Origin: Megamonas sp. UBA1796
GTDB lineage: Bacteria > Bacillota > Negativicutes > Selenomonadales > Selenomonadaceae
Direction: 5' to 3'
Assembly (NCBI GenBank): GCA_002319795.1
Contig: DCFU01000043.1
Span: 73,666 to 137,665 of the forward strand
Length of the DNA: 64,000 bases
A model generated the notes under the pieces. The model saw nothing but the letters and a program-made list of their open reading frames with translations. It was not told where the DNA came from and made no database searches. Position numbers and translations under genes: made by a program. Shown piece by piece: positions 16,142-25,488 of the stretch. Numbering within the stretch: position 1 is the first letter of the stretch; each line of letters begins with the position of its first letter.

Positions 16142-17164
16142 ATGGATATGTATGGTAGAGGTGAGCCGCAGCTTACGAGTCAGCAAAAGGCAGCAATTCT
16201 TTTCATTGCTATGGGGCCTGAGAATTCGGCCAGGTTATTTCAGCATTTAAGTGATGATGAAATAGAAAAGATTACCTTGGAAATAGCGAATCAGAAGCAG
16301 GTTACACCGGAACAAAAAGCTACGGTAGTCAGTGAATTTTATCAAATGGCAATGGCCAGGGATTATCTCTCAATAGGCGGTCTGGAATATGCCCAGAATA
16401 TATTGGAGAAGGCGTTGGGCACTGAAAGGGCTATGAACATCATCAACCGCCTGACGACAAGCCTGCAGATACGTCCATTTGATTTCCTGCGTAAAACAGA
16501 TCCGGCACAATTGTTAAATTTTATTCAGAATGAACATCCGCAGACTATTGCGCTTATTATGGCTTATTTGGATCCGGATCAGGCAGCAACCATTTTATCT
16601 TCACTGCCGTCTGAGCGACAGGCTGAAGTGGCGAAGAGAATTGCAGAGATGGACAGGACATCACCAGATGTATTACGTGAGGTTGAAAGAGTGTTGGAAA
16701 GAAAGCTTTCTTCGCTGGTTACACAGGATTTTACGGCTGCAGGCGGGGTGAAGGCTATCGTCGAAGTACTCAACCGTGTCGATCGTGGAACAGAGAAAAC
16801 CATTATCGAGACACTCGAAGTCGACAATCCCGAACTTACCGAAGAAATCAAGCGACTCATGTTTGTATTCGAAGATATTGTTATGCTGGATGACAGGTCA
16901 CTGCAGATGGTTCTGCGTGATGTCGATACCAAAGACTTGTCGCTGGCACTCAAGGCGACACCGCAGGAAGTCGCTGCCAAGGTATACAAGAATATGTCCA
17001 AGCGTGCCGGCGATATGCTGCGTGAGGAAATAGAGTTCATGGGACCCGTTAAGATACGTGATGTAGAGGAAGCACAGCAAAAAATCGTAAATGTCATCCG
17101 TACCTTGGAAGATAAGGGTGAGATTGTCGTTTCACGTGGAAAGGGTGACGAGATGATTGTCTAG
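16142..17164 (+). CDS. fliG: Flagellar motor switch protein FliG
   Basis: A 340-residue rotor protein that contacts the stator. The N-terminal FliF-binding domain begins LTSQQKAAILFIAMGPE; the middle domain carries NEHPQTIALIMAYLDP (EHPQ motif) that binds FliM; the C-terminal torque domain includes the charged helix near LQMVLRDVDTKDLSLALK. Its last bases overlap the TTG start of fliH by 8, an indication of coupled translation. Confidence 0.96.
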   Translation: MDMYGRGEPQLTSQQKAAILFIAMGPENSARLFQHLSDDEIEKITLEIANQKQVTPEQKATVVSEFYQMAMARDYLSIGGLEYAQNILEKALGTERAMNIINRLTTSLQIRPFDFLRKTDPAQLLNFIQNEHPQTIALIMAYLDPDQAATILSSLPSERQAEVAKRIAEMDRTSPDVLREVERVLERKLSSLVTQDFTAAGGVKAIVEVLNRVDRGTEKTIIETLEVDNPELTEEIKRLMFVFEDIVMLDDRSLQMVLRDVDTKDLSLALKATPQEVAAKVYKNMSKRAGDMLREEIEFMGPVKIRDVEEAQQKIVNVIRTLEDKGEIVVSRGKGDEMIV

Positions 17165-17939
17165 GGTAATTAAAGCTGCTATATGGCAGACTGAGCCCAA
17201 GATTGTAGAGATTCCGCCGTTGCCTAAGAAAAATGATGCATCTTTATCGACACTTGATGGGGCATCACGGGAAACACTTGTGGCAGCTATTTTGGAAAAA
17301 GAAAGAAAAGCAGAAGAAACTCTAAAGGATGCCAGATTGGCCTGTGAAATTATGAAGCAGGAAGCAAGAAATCATCAGGAGACACTTTTAGAGGACGCAA
17401 AAAAAGAAGCGGTGTCCATAAAAGAAGAGGCACAAAAAGCCGGTTATGATGCAGGTTTTGCAAATGGAAGAGAAGAAGGGGCAGCACAGGTCCGTACGGA
17501 GCAGCAGCAAATTATTCTCGATGCAAATGCAAAGGCTCAGCACACACTGGAAACGGCCAATGAAGAGACAAAGGCTTATTTAAAACAAGCAGAAGAAGAT
17601 ATTACAGATATTGCACTGCATATCGTAAATAAGATTCTGCCGCAGCATTTTATTGATGTACCACAAGTGATTCTGCCACTGGTTCGGGAGGCTCTGCATA
17701 AGATACGGGATCAAAACGAAGTCATTGTCCATGTAGCGCCTGGCTGTTATGATATGGTGCTTATGGCGAGAATGGAGTTTCAGTCTATGTTGGAGGGCAA
17801 CGCGACCTTGCAAGTCAAATCCGATGAGAGCCTTAGTCCGGGTGATTGTATTCTTGAATCCCCGAATGGCAATGTAGATGCCAGACTGGCTACACAGCTT
17901 GAGCTGGTGAAAAAAGCGTTACAGGATGTCATGCTATGA
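17157..17939 (+). CDS. fliH: Flagellar export ATPase regulator FliH
   Basis: A 260-residue FliH/YscL-type protein that restrains and positions FliI at the export gate. A charged N-terminus leads into a long predicted coiled coil (about 45-150, rich in Ala/Glu/Lys), then a globular C-terminal domain with LPQHFIDVPQVILPLVREAL and VHVAPGCYDMV. It starts with TTG at 17157 inside fliG and overlaps fliI by 4 bases. Confidence 0.88.
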   Translation: MSRVIKAAIWQTEPKIVEIPPLPKKNDASLSTLDGASRETLVAAILEKERKAEETLKDARLACEIMKQEARNHQETLLEDAKKEAVSIKEEAQKAGYDAGFANGREEGAAQVRTEQQQIILDANAKAQHTLETANEETKAYLKQAEEDITDIALHIVNKILPQHFIDVPQVILPLVREALHKIRDQNEVIVHVAPGCYDMVLMARMEFQSMLEGNATLQVKSDESLSPGDCILESPNGNVDARLATQLELVKKALQDVML

Positions 17940-19246
17940 GGCAAATCGATATCAAAAAGCTTACAAATGCGATCGATGCATGTGAAGCGATAAAGATGAA
18001 TGGAAAAATCACACAGGTTATCGGGCTTGTTATTGAGGCCAAAGGACCGAATGTAAGCTTGGGAGAGCTCTGCTATGTTTGTTCGAGATTTCCCGATGTG
18101 GAGCCAATTCCGGCAGAAGTCGTTGGCTTTCGGCAAGGTTTTGTGCTTCTTATGCCAATCGGTGAGATGCAGGGAATCGGCCCAGGCTGTGAAGTCATAT
18201 CGGCACAGCGGGTACTTCGGGTAAAGGTAGGCGAACAGCTCCTGGGCCGTGTCATTGACGGCTTAGGAGATCCTATCGATGATAAAGGCCCAATCCTGTG
18301 TAAGGAAGAATATCCTTTACAGGCTCCTCCACCGCCGCCGCTTGCGCGGCCGCGTATAACTGACTCACTTTATGTAGGCGTAAGAGCCATTGATGGCCTT
18401 ATTACTATAGGCTCTGGCCAGCGCATTGGCATAATGGCCGGCAGTGGGGTCGGCAAGTCAACGCTCCTGAGCATGATTGCCCGGAATACCGAGGCTGATG
18501 TAAGCGTAATTGCGCTTGTAGGTGAGCGCGGGCGCGAAGTCAAGGAGTTCATAGAAAGAGATCTTGGTGAAGAAGGACTCAAACGCTCTGTTGTGGTCGT
18601 GGCAACGTCCGATAAGCCGGCGCTGGTTCGCATCAAGGGAGCTATGACTGCTACGGCGGTAGCGGAATATTTTCGGGATCAGGGGAAAAAAGTAGTTCTT
18701 ATGATGGATTCTGTTACACGCTTTGCCATGGCACAGCGTGAGGTCGGGCTTACGGTGGGTGAGCCGCCAGCCACGCGTGGATACACGCCTTCCGTGTTCG
18801 CTCTCTTGCCAAGGCTCCTGGAGCGGGCAGGGACGAATGCCAAGGGCTCTATCACCGGTATCTATACAGTTCTGGTCGATGGCGACGACATGAATGAGCC
18901 TATTGCAGATGCCGTACGCAGTATACTTGACGGTCATATCGTATTATCCAGGAGTATTGCAGCGCAAAATCATTTTCCGGCGATTGATGTATTATCCAGT
19001 GTCAGCCGCGTTATGACAGAGGTGGTCTCTGAGGAACATAATCAGGCGGCACAGGTGATTCGTTCCCTTATGGCTGTATACAAGGAAGCTGAGGATTTGA
19101 TTCATATCGGTGCATATGTGAATGGTTCAAATGCAAAAATAGATGAGGCCATCAAAAAGATAGATGCAATTGAGGCATTTCTTTGTCAGGGTGTTTTTGA
19201 GAAAAGCAGCTTTGCGGAGACAGAAAAAGCTTTGACAGAGATTTAA
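17936..19246 (+). CDS. fliI: Flagellum-specific export ATPase FliI
   Basis: A 436-residue F1-beta-like ATPase that energises flagellar type III export. Walker A GSGVGKST at 169-176, catalytic GERGREVKEFIE, and Walker B VVLMMDSVTRFAMAQRE are intact, as is the ATPase signature PAIDVLSSVSR. It overlaps fliH and is followed by fliJ. Confidence 0.97.
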   Translation: MRQIDIKKLTNAIDACEAIKMNGKITQVIGLVIEAKGPNVSLGELCYVCSRFPDVEPIPAEVVGFRQGFVLLMPIGEMQGIGPGCEVISAQRVLRVKVGEQLLGRVIDGLGDPIDDKGPILCKEEYPLQAPPPPPLARPRITDSLYVGVRAIDGLITIGSGQRIGIMAGSGVGKSTLLSMIARNTEADVSVIALVGERGREVKEFIERDLGEEGLKRSVVVVATSDKPALVRIKGAMTATAVAEYFRDQGKKVVLMMDSVTRFAMAQREVGLTVGEPPATRGYTPSVFALLPRLLERAGTNAKGSITGIYTVLVDGDDMNEPIADAVRSILDGHIVLSRSIAAQNHFPAIDVLSSVSRVMTEVVSEEHNQAAQVIRSLMAVYKEAEDLIHIGAYVNGSNAKIDEAIKKIDAIEAFLCQGVFEKSSFAETEKALTEI

Positions 19247-19267
19247 CGGTTCGGGAATGGGGCGCAG

Positions 19268-19732
19268 ATGAAAAAATTCAAGTTCCAGTTAGATACCTTG
19301 TTGAAAGTTACCTGTATTAAAAAAAATCAAGCAGAACTTAAATTTGCGGAGATTTCGCGTAAGCTTGCTGACCAGCAGCATGACTTGATGGTTTTTTTGG
19401 AAGATATGCAGCGGGGACAGCAGGACTACGACAGGCTTATCGCCGTAAAACGTATCAATATTGGTACGCTTATGACATATAACAGTTTTTTCTCCTGGAA
19501 ACGCAGCCAGATAGAGAAGCAGCAACAGGAAATCCTGCAAACCAAGGCTGAACGGCAGAAACGGCTGGAGCTGCTCGTAGAGATCATGCATAAACTGAAG
19601 AGCATCGAACAGCTTCGTGAAAAAAGATTGCAGCAGTATAAAGATCAGATTATTTTCGAAGAACAAAAATTATTGGATGAAATTGGGCTCCAGTTGTATA
19701 TGAGAGGGTCTGGGCGAGGTGAGCATGTATGA
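19268..19732 (+). CDS. fliJ: Flagellar export chaperone FliJ
   Basis: A 154-residue coiled-coil protein typical of FliJ, which links FliI to FlhA and escorts export chaperones. It opens MKKFKFQLDTLLKV, the usual FliJ start, and is rich in Glu, Gln, Lys and Arg throughout with no membrane segment. Assignment depends partly on position, between fliI and a lytic transglycosylase, whose ATG overlaps the fliJ stop. Confidence 0.85.
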   Translation: MKKFKFQLDTLLKVTCIKKNQAELKFAEISRKLADQQHDLMVFLEDMQRGQQDYDRLIAVKRINIGTLMTYNSFFSWKRSQIEKQQQEILQTKAERQKRLELLVEIMHKLKSIEQLREKRLQQYKDQIIFEEQKLLDEIGLQLYMRGSGRGEHV

Positions 19733-20304
19733 TGGATTTTAATGGAATCAATACAGTGATGCAGCGTATAGCAGATATTGAAAAACGCTTTGGGGTTGGC
19801 ACTACAGTGCCACCATATCAAAGGGGACTTTCGACAGGGTCACAGCAGGATGAGAAGACACCGGCAGCAGTACATCAGGGTGTGGGATCGGCTTCTTCTG
19901 CAGGTAAGCTACATAATACGAGTACACTGCCAAAGGGAGATTTCGGTTCTATGATTCTTGCCGCAGCAAAGAAATATAATGTGGATCCGAAACTTGTTTC
20001 TGCTGTAGCGGAAACCGAGTCCGGCGGCAATCAGGGGGCGGTATCATCGGCTGGCGCTGTGGGCGTTATGCAGCTTATGCCGGATACGGCCGCTGCGCTG
20101 GGCGTCAACCCCTATGATGAAGGACAGAATATCGAGGGCGGGACACAATACTTACGTCAGCTGCTGGATTCCTTCAACGGAGATGTAAAAAAAGCTGTAG
20201 CAGCTTATAACGCAGGTTCACAGGCGGTACGGGATTATAATGGCGTTCCGCCATATAGTGAGACACAGAATTATGTCAATAAGGTACTGGATCTTTATCA
20301 GTAA
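19729..20304 (+). CDS. Flagellar-operon lytic transglycosylase (SLT domain)
   Basis: A 191-residue protein with a Soluble Lytic Transglycosylase (goose-lysozyme-like) domain at about 75-190. Glu97 in AETESGG is the likely catalytic acid; GAVGVMQLMPDTA and KAVAAYNAG are the other signature motifs. The first ~70 residues are low complexity (Thr/Ser/Gly) with no clear signal peptide, so it may leave via the flagellar export gate. Between fliJ and motE, it probably opens the wall for the growing rod, a role played by FlgJ in proteobacteria. Confidence 0.88.
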   Translation: MMDFNGINTVMQRIADIEKRFGVGTTVPPYQRGLSTGSQQDEKTPAAVHQGVGSASSAGKLHNTSTLPKGDFGSMILAAAKKYNVDPKLVSAVAETESGGNQGAVSSAGAVGVMQLMPDTAAALGVNPYDEGQNIEGGTQYLRQLLDSFNGDVKKAVAAYNAGSQAVRDYNGVPPYSETQNYVNKVLDLYQ

Positions 20305-20327
20305 TATCCCATAGGACAGGTGAGATA

Positions 20328-21002
20328 ATGGCACGTAATAATGAGGCGCCGGCAGCGGTGTATTTGCCAGATAACTTGGGAAAAGGGACGCCGCCAAGCC
20401 GAAAAAAACGTATATTGAAGATGGTGGTCGCCTTTTTGCTTATCATCCTATTGGTTATCGGAGGCTTTTTTCTGGGTATTTATTTACGGATTTTTGATGT
20501 GAATGAAATCAATGAGAGAATGGGCTTGTACGATTTGCCAATCATAGGACAATTTTTTGTGAAGCCGGCGCCAAAATCAATAGATGCCGGCACGGCGCAG
20601 GATGAAACCGCGGCTGCAAAGAAAAAAGCTATAGAAGATGTCAAACCGAAGGCGGATGATAAATCTTCTTCAAAGCCTATTATGCTTACAAAGGCTGAAA
20701 TTGAAAAACAGATGAAGGCAAAGCAGGCAGAAGAGAAAAAAAGAATTTCTAAATTAGCACGGCTCTATAATGAAATGAAGCCGCAGGAAGCTGCGGATGT
20801 TATGGACGCACTGGATGATGATATGACCATTGCTATCTTACAGCGTATGGATGAATCACAGGCCGCGAAGATTCTGGCCAAGTTTGATCCGGATAAATCT
20901 GCCCGCCTTACGAAGCTTATGTATGCGGGAGTGTCATCCAAGATACAGCCAATGCAGCCATTGACAGAAACGGATAATGGCGGACAGGCATCAAATCCAT
21001 AA
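20328..21002 (+). CDS. MotE/YlxF-like flagellar membrane protein
   Basis: A 224-residue protein with one N-terminal membrane segment (about residues 28-48), a charged Lys/Ala linker, and a C-terminal MgtE-N-like helical domain (MKPQEAADVMDALDDDMTIA, ILQRMDESQAAKILAKFDPD). This matches the MotE (YlxF) family found between the fliJ region and fliK. By analogy it helps stator or export assembly at the membrane; the exact role is not known here. Confidence 0.8.
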   Translation: MARNNEAPAAVYLPDNLGKGTPPSRKKRILKMVVAFLLIILLVIGGFFLGIYLRIFDVNEINERMGLYDLPIIGQFFVKPAPKSIDAGTAQDETAAAKKKAIEDVKPKADDKSSSKPIMLTKAEIEKQMKAKQAEEKKRISKLARLYNEMKPQEAADVMDALDDDMTIAILQRMDESQAAKILAKFDPDKSARLTKLMYAGVSSKIQPMQPLTETDNGGQASNP

Positions 21003-21031
21003 AATATGGAGCTACGAAGGGAGGTGAGAAA

Positions 21032-22669
21032 ATGAGTACAATGACGAATACGATGTCAGTATCAGCGAATGTTTCACAGAATGTCCCAGCGACAAGTAGT
21101 CTGGACAAATCCCCGAAGGCCTCGGCCAGGCCAGATGCCAGTTCGAACAACAGCAATCCCAAGGATAAATCGTTCAGCAGCATTATGGATAAAGCAAATG
21201 ATACACAAGCTGATGCAGATACAACGAATCCAACTGCGGACGATGCAAATGCTAAGACAAAAATAACAGAGACAAAAGAGAAAACTGTATCCTCAGAAAA
21301 GACGGATCCGGCTTCTTCAGGTACAACATCCACAGAGGCAAAAAAGGCTGATACGGATGATGATGAAAAAGATAAAAAGCCTGTTACAGGTAAGGTGACT
21401 ACGGGAATGTCGGCAGTTTTATTGGCTGCTTTGCAGCTTGTGACTGATATGCCTGCATCACAGACCAAGGAACCGGCTGCAAATTCCACCCCGACGCAGC
21501 AGCCGACGACATCAGCTGCGGTTCTCAAGAATCTGGATGCGCTTTTGCCGCAGAATTCTGTAAAAGCCGGTCAGGCTGTGCAGAATCAGCAGCTGTTGGA
21601 GATGCTTTCCAGTAACAGTACAGGAACAAACAGTATAGGAACAAACACTACACAGTTGGCAGGAGGGCTGCAAAAGCAGGTCACTGCGCAGGCAATGGCT
21701 CAGGTACAGGGAACTGCAAAGCCTGCAGCCGGAGGGGCAGTGTCCGTTTTGGCAGATGCGCAGGATAAGAAAGCCGCTATCGTGCAGATGGTTGGGACCA
21801 ATAGCGCTGCATCGGTTGGAGAAGCTCTTTTACAAGGCATGGCGGTCCGCGACAATGCAAATGGTACAGATAGTCTGGCAGCAGATAAGACGACGAATGG
21901 CACAGCCAATATCGACAAGCTCTTGCCGGGAGTGCCTCTTACTGTCGAGAACAAGACACAGCAAAACCAGAGTGGATTGATGCAGCAGCATATGAACAGC
22001 GGCATGGGAAGTAATCACCAGCAGCCAGTGCTGCAGAAAGTTATGCAGCTTCCGGAAGAAGCACAGTTTGATGTGGCACCTGCTAAATCAGATGAGACGC
22101 AGACTACACAGAATGTACCGCAATGGCAGTCGGGTGTTTTATCTCAGATCCAGACGGATCCGCCAGTAGCAGCAACGGGAACGCAGTCGGCAGCGAGTCA
22201 GCCCGCACCGGACTATGACGTTCCCAAGCAGATTGTAGAGCAGGCCAAGCTGGTAAAGCTTGCAGATGATACACAGATGATTATCAAGCTGAAGCCGGAG
22301 CACTTGGGAGAGCTTACGCTGAAGGTTTCCGTGAGTGCCAGCGGTGCAGTCAATGCATCCTTCCATACCGACAATGCCCAGGTCCGGAATATCATCGAAA
22401 ATTCGATGGTGCAGCTGCGCCAGGAGTTGCAGACACAGGGACTGAAGGTTGATCATGTCGGTGTTTATGCTGGCTTGGGGGAAGGTTCTTTGATGGACAG
22501 CCACCAACAGTCAGAAAATTATCAGCCGCAGAGTACTTCGGCCCGCAGCCAGAAAATTGATATGGAATCTTTTGAAGAGGATGCGGATATGACTTCGCTT
22601 GCGGCCAACGCGGCCCTGTCTGGTACGAATGCGGCAGCAGCTGGTGATGGGGTCGATTACCGGGTATAA
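21032..22669 (+). CDS. fliK: Flagellar hook-length control protein FliK
   Basis: A 545-residue exported ruler protein. The first ~380 residues are low complexity (Ala, Gln, Thr, Asn, Asp), as in FliK rulers whose length sets hook length. The C-terminal Flg_hook domain is clear: MIIKLKPEHLGELTLKVSVS, GAVNASFHTDNAQVRNIIEN and LRQELQTQGLKVDHVGV. It lies upstream of flgD and flgE, the hook cap and hook. Ribosome site GGGAGGTGAG. Confidence 0.92.
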   Translation: MSTMTNTMSVSANVSQNVPATSSLDKSPKASARPDASSNNSNPKDKSFSSIMDKANDTQADADTTNPTADDANAKTKITETKEKTVSSEKTDPASSGTTSTEAKKADTDDDEKDKKPVTGKVTTGMSAVLLAALQLVTDMPASQTKEPAANSTPTQQPTTSAAVLKNLDALLPQNSVKAGQAVQNQQLLEMLSSNSTGTNSIGTNTTQLAGGLQKQVTAQAMAQVQGTAKPAAGGAVSVLADAQDKKAAIVQMVGTNSAASVGEALLQGMAVRDNANGTDSLAADKTTNGTANIDKLLPGVPLTVENKTQQNQSGLMQQHMNSGMGSNHQQPVLQKVMQLPEEAQFDVAPAKSDETQTTQNVPQWQSGVLSQIQTDPPVAATGTQSAASQPAPDYDVPKQIVEQAKLVKLADDTQMIIKLKPEHLGELTLKVSVSASGAVNASFHTDNAQVRNIIENSMVQLRQELQTQGLKVDHVGVYAGLGEGSLMDSHQQSENYQPQSTSARSQKIDMESFEEDADMTSLAANAALSGTNAAAAGDGVDYRV

Positions 22670-22695
22670 AGGAAAAATTTGAGGGAGGTAATTTC

Positions 22696-23307
22696 ATGGC
22701 AGATACAAATAGTTTGAATACGACTACAGTCAATGGGAAGACATATGTAGCCGGGACTGCCCCGACGAGCACGTCAACAAGTACATCCGCAGCTGCCGGG
22801 GGAAAACTGGATAAGGAGGCTTTTTTACAGTTGCTTTGCACACAGCTCCAGCATCAGGATCCGCTCGATCCGCAGGATAACTCCCAGTATATCGCGCAAC
22901 TTGCGCAGTTTAGTTCTTTGGAGCAAATGACGAATGTATCGAATAGTATGGGTACGCTGTCGTCATTAGTCAGTAATATTGATACTTCTATGCTGGTTGG
23001 GCAGCTCAGCGGTATGATCGGTCAGAAAGTGCAATGGTCAACGACAACCAATGTCACGGATGCACAGGGAAATATCGTGAAGGACGCAAGCGGGAATGCG
23101 CAGACAACTACCAAGAGCTATGAAGGAACCGTCACTGGTGTAAGTATTTCTGACGGGGCGCCTTCTATTATTGCCAAGGATTCCGCTGGCAATGTATATA
23201 AGGTTGTGGTAAGCGACCTTACACGTGTGGGCAGTTCCGGCATAGATAAATCCTCGACCTCATCGGATACGGCCGGTTCATCGGATATGACAGGAAAAAG
23301 TGCCTGA
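22696..23307 (+). CDS. flgD: Flagellar hook capping protein FlgD
   Basis: A 203-residue hook scaffold protein. The N-terminal signature is LDKEAFLQLLCTQLQHQDPL followed by YIAQLAQFSSLEQM, which is diagnostic. The rest is the Tudor-like/FnIII core, shorter than in E. coli, ending in a Ser/Thr/Gly-rich tail. GGGAGG precedes the ATG. Confidence 0.94.
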   Translation: MADTNSLNTTTVNGKTYVAGTAPTSTSTSTSAAAGGKLDKEAFLQLLCTQLQHQDPLDPQDNSQYIAQLAQFSSLEQMTNVSNSMGTLSSLVSNIDTSMLVGQLSGMIGQKVQWSTTTNVTDAQGNIVKDASGNAQTTTKSYEGTVTGVSISDGAPSIIAKDSAGNVYKVVVSDLTRVGSSGIDKSSTSSDTAGSSDMTGKSA

Positions 23308-23334
23308 GTATTGTAAAACAGGAGGATAAGGGAT

Positions 23335-23721
23335 ATGGCTGATTCAAGGATATATCTGCAAAGCCAGCCACTATTACCTATCGGTAATACCACCAGTGCA
23401 GCCGTCAGTACAGGGAAGGTAAAGAAAACAGATGTTTCCTTTGTGGATTTTCTTTCCCAGGCGGAGAAGCAGCTCACATTTTCGCAGCATGCGCTTGAAC
23501 GGATGCAGAGCCGTAACCTGAACCTCAGTGCTCAGGATATGACGCGGCTTGGCGACACAGTGGATAAGATGGCGCAAAAGGGAGCAAGGGAATCACTCAT
23601 TTATCTGAATGATATTGCCCTGGTTGTAAGTGTGGCAAATCGGACGGTGATTACCGCCATGGATGGCATGCATGCAAAGAATAATATATTTACGAATATT
23701 GACAGTGCGGCGATACTTTGA
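23335..23721 (+). CDS. Flagellar operon protein, TIGR02530-like
   Basis: A 128-residue soluble protein. The core SFVDFLSQAEKQLTFSQHAL, ERMQSRNLNLS and LIYLNDIALVVSVANRTVIT resembles the small 'flagellar operon protein' family that sits between flgD and flgE in many Firmicutes. A hook-assembly role is likely from position alone. GGAGGATAAGGG provides the ribosome site. Confidence 0.8.
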   Translation: MADSRIYLQSQPLLPIGNTTSAAVSTGKVKKTDVSFVDFLSQAEKQLTFSQHALERMQSRNLNLSAQDMTRLGDTVDKMAQKGARESLIYLNDIALVVSVANRTVITAMDGMHAKNNIFTNIDSAAIL

Positions 23722-23797
23722 GGCTGGACCTTCGGGAAGCCTGTACCGTGGATTGACAGAAGCGGTCAACCGCACAGAAAAGGGAGAATGATACATT

Positions 23798-25159
23798 ATG
23801 ATGCGTTCTTTGTTTTCCGGCGTAGCCGGATTGAAAGCAGAGCAGACGGGTATGGACGTTATCGGTAACAATATCGCTAATGTTAATACAACAGGTTTTA
23901 AAACAAGCCGGGTGACCTTTGCCGATACCCTGAATCAGACACTTTCGGGAGCATCGGCACCGAGTGGTACCACAGGCGGCACAAATGCCAAGCAGGTTGG
24001 ACTGGGGGCCAGCGTCAGCAGTATTGATACCTTATTTACGGATGGCAGCCCGCAGTCTACAGGAAATAATACGGATATTAGTTTGTCAGGTTCAGGGCTT
24101 TTCGTGGTGAAAAGTACTAGCGGTACTTATTACACGCGGAATGGAGCGTTTACGTTTGATGCGTCAGGTAACTATGTGACGTCAGGCGGGCTTTCAGTAC
24201 AGGGTTGGATGGGTTCAAATGGCGTTGTTGATACTACAGGATCTACGACTAACATTCAGATTCAGGCAGGGAAAGGAATGCCCGCAGCGGCTACTACAAA
24301 GGGAACCTATACAAATAATCTGAATGCTAATGCGGCAACAATTGTATCGGGAATTCAGGGTGGTGGAGCTATGGTAAGCCCTGCTACAGCAACGGCAGCG
24401 AGTCCTATAACACTTACCATGAGCGATGGTTCAACGGTTACAGAAACTTCGGGGACGTATAGTGTAAGCCACAGTCTGCCTGTATTGACAACTATTACAG
24501 TGTACGACAGTTTGGGAACGTCACATACGGTTCCAGTCAATTTTGAAAAAAATGGGACAGCCAACCAATGGCAATTGAGTCTCCCGTCTACGACAATTGA
24601 TGGAGCAGCAGTGACACTTACACCAGCGACATCTACGGTTACCTTCACTACGTCGGGAGCTTATAGTGCTACTACAGGAGCAACCATTGCGCTTACAGGC
24701 TACAGCGACAAAGCTGCGGACAGTTCAATATCATTGGATTTGACAGGTCTTACACAATATGCAGGGAGCAGTACGATTGCAGGGAAGGGCAACGGTAATG
24801 CAGCCGGTACTTTAAACAGCGTATCCATTGACTCAAAGGGCGTTATTACGGGTACCTACAGTAACGGAGTCAAGCAGTCTGAGGCACAGGTTGCCGTTGC
24901 GCAGTTCAATAATTCGGCAGGTCTTACCAAGATTGGTTCCAGTCTCTATCAGGTATCCAATAACTCCGGGCAGCCAAATGTAAAGGCAGCGGCGGACCTG
25001 GGTGTTACGATGACGCCGTCTGCCTTAGAGATGTCAAATGTTGACCTAGCACAGGAATTCAGTAATATGATTGTCACCCAGCGTGGCTATCAGGCAAATT
25101 CGAAGATCATTACCGTGAGCGATGAAATGCTGGAAACACTTGTTAATATGAAACGGTAA
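23798..25159 (+). CDS. flgE: Flagellar hook protein FlgE
   Basis: A 453-residue hook subunit. The N-terminus has MMRSLFSGVAGLKAEQTGMD and VIGNNIANVNTTGFK; the C-terminus has NVDLAQEFSNMIVTQRGYQA NSKII, the classic pair of terminal helices. The middle is a Ser/Thr/Gly-rich surface domain (about 140-360), typical of variable hook domains. The repeated ATG at 23798/23801 leaves a one-residue start ambiguity. Confidence 0.94.
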   Translation: MMRSLFSGVAGLKAEQTGMDVIGNNIANVNTTGFKTSRVTFADTLNQTLSGASAPSGTTGGTNAKQVGLGASVSSIDTLFTDGSPQSTGNNTDISLSGSGLFVVKSTSGTYYTRNGAFTFDASGNYVTSGGLSVQGWMGSNGVVDTTGSTTNIQIQAGKGMPAAATTKGTYTNNLNANAATIVSGIQGGGAMVSPATATAASPITLTMSDGSTVTETSGTYSVSHSLPVLTTITVYDSLGTSHTVPVNFEKNGTANQWQLSLPSTTIDGAAVTLTPATSTVTFTTSGAYSATTGATIALTGYSDKAADSSISLDLTGLTQYAGSSTIAGKGNGNAAGTLNSVSIDSKGVITGTYSNGVKQSEAQVAVAQFNNSAGLTKIGSSLYQVSNNSGQPNVKAAADLGVTMTPSALEMSNVDLAQEFSNMIVTQRGYQANSKIITVSDEMLETLVNMKR

Positions 25160-25170
25160 AATTGAATAAA

Positions 25171-25193
25171 GGGGGAGATATAAAATCTCCCCC
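25171..25193 (+). other. Perfect hairpin between flgE and flbD
   Basis: GGGGGAGAT (25171-25179) and ATCTCCCCC (25185-25193) form a 9-bp stem with loop ATAAA. No T run follows, so it is not a standard terminator; it could be a processing or stability element that sets the level of the abundant hook protein. Confidence 0.6.
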
Positions 25194-25226
25194 AATATCA
25201 TGCAAAGGAATGGAGCGTATTTTTTT

Positions 25227-25427
25227 ATGATTAAATTGACAAAATTTAATTCGGATGCGAATAAAAGAGGGGAATTTATACTCAACGCAGAAATAATAGA
25301 AACGATAGAACAGACTCCGGATACAGTGGTTACGCTTACGAATGGCAAGAAGCTCATTGTCGAGGAGAATATGGAAGAGGTCGTGCGCCGGGTCATGACA
25401 TACCGTCGTGCATTGCACAAATTTTAA
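25227..25427 (+). CDS. flbD: Flagellar protein FlbD (SwrD)
   Basis: A 66-residue protein starting MIKLTKFN, with DTVVTLTNGKKLIVEENMEE, the FlbD/SwrD family core. In Bacillus the family raises motor power. ATG 25227 was preferred over an in-frame ATG at 25200, which lies next to the hairpin. In many clostridia motA and motB follow flbD, but here fliL follows directly. Confidence 0.88.
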   Translation: MIKLTKFNSDANKRGEFILNAEIIETIEQTPDTVVTLTNGKKLIVEENMEEVVRRVMTYRRALHKF

Positions 25428-25488
25428 ATAGAATATTTATGGGGAATACTCATTTTAGAAAATAGATACATGGATGGAGGGATCGGCG

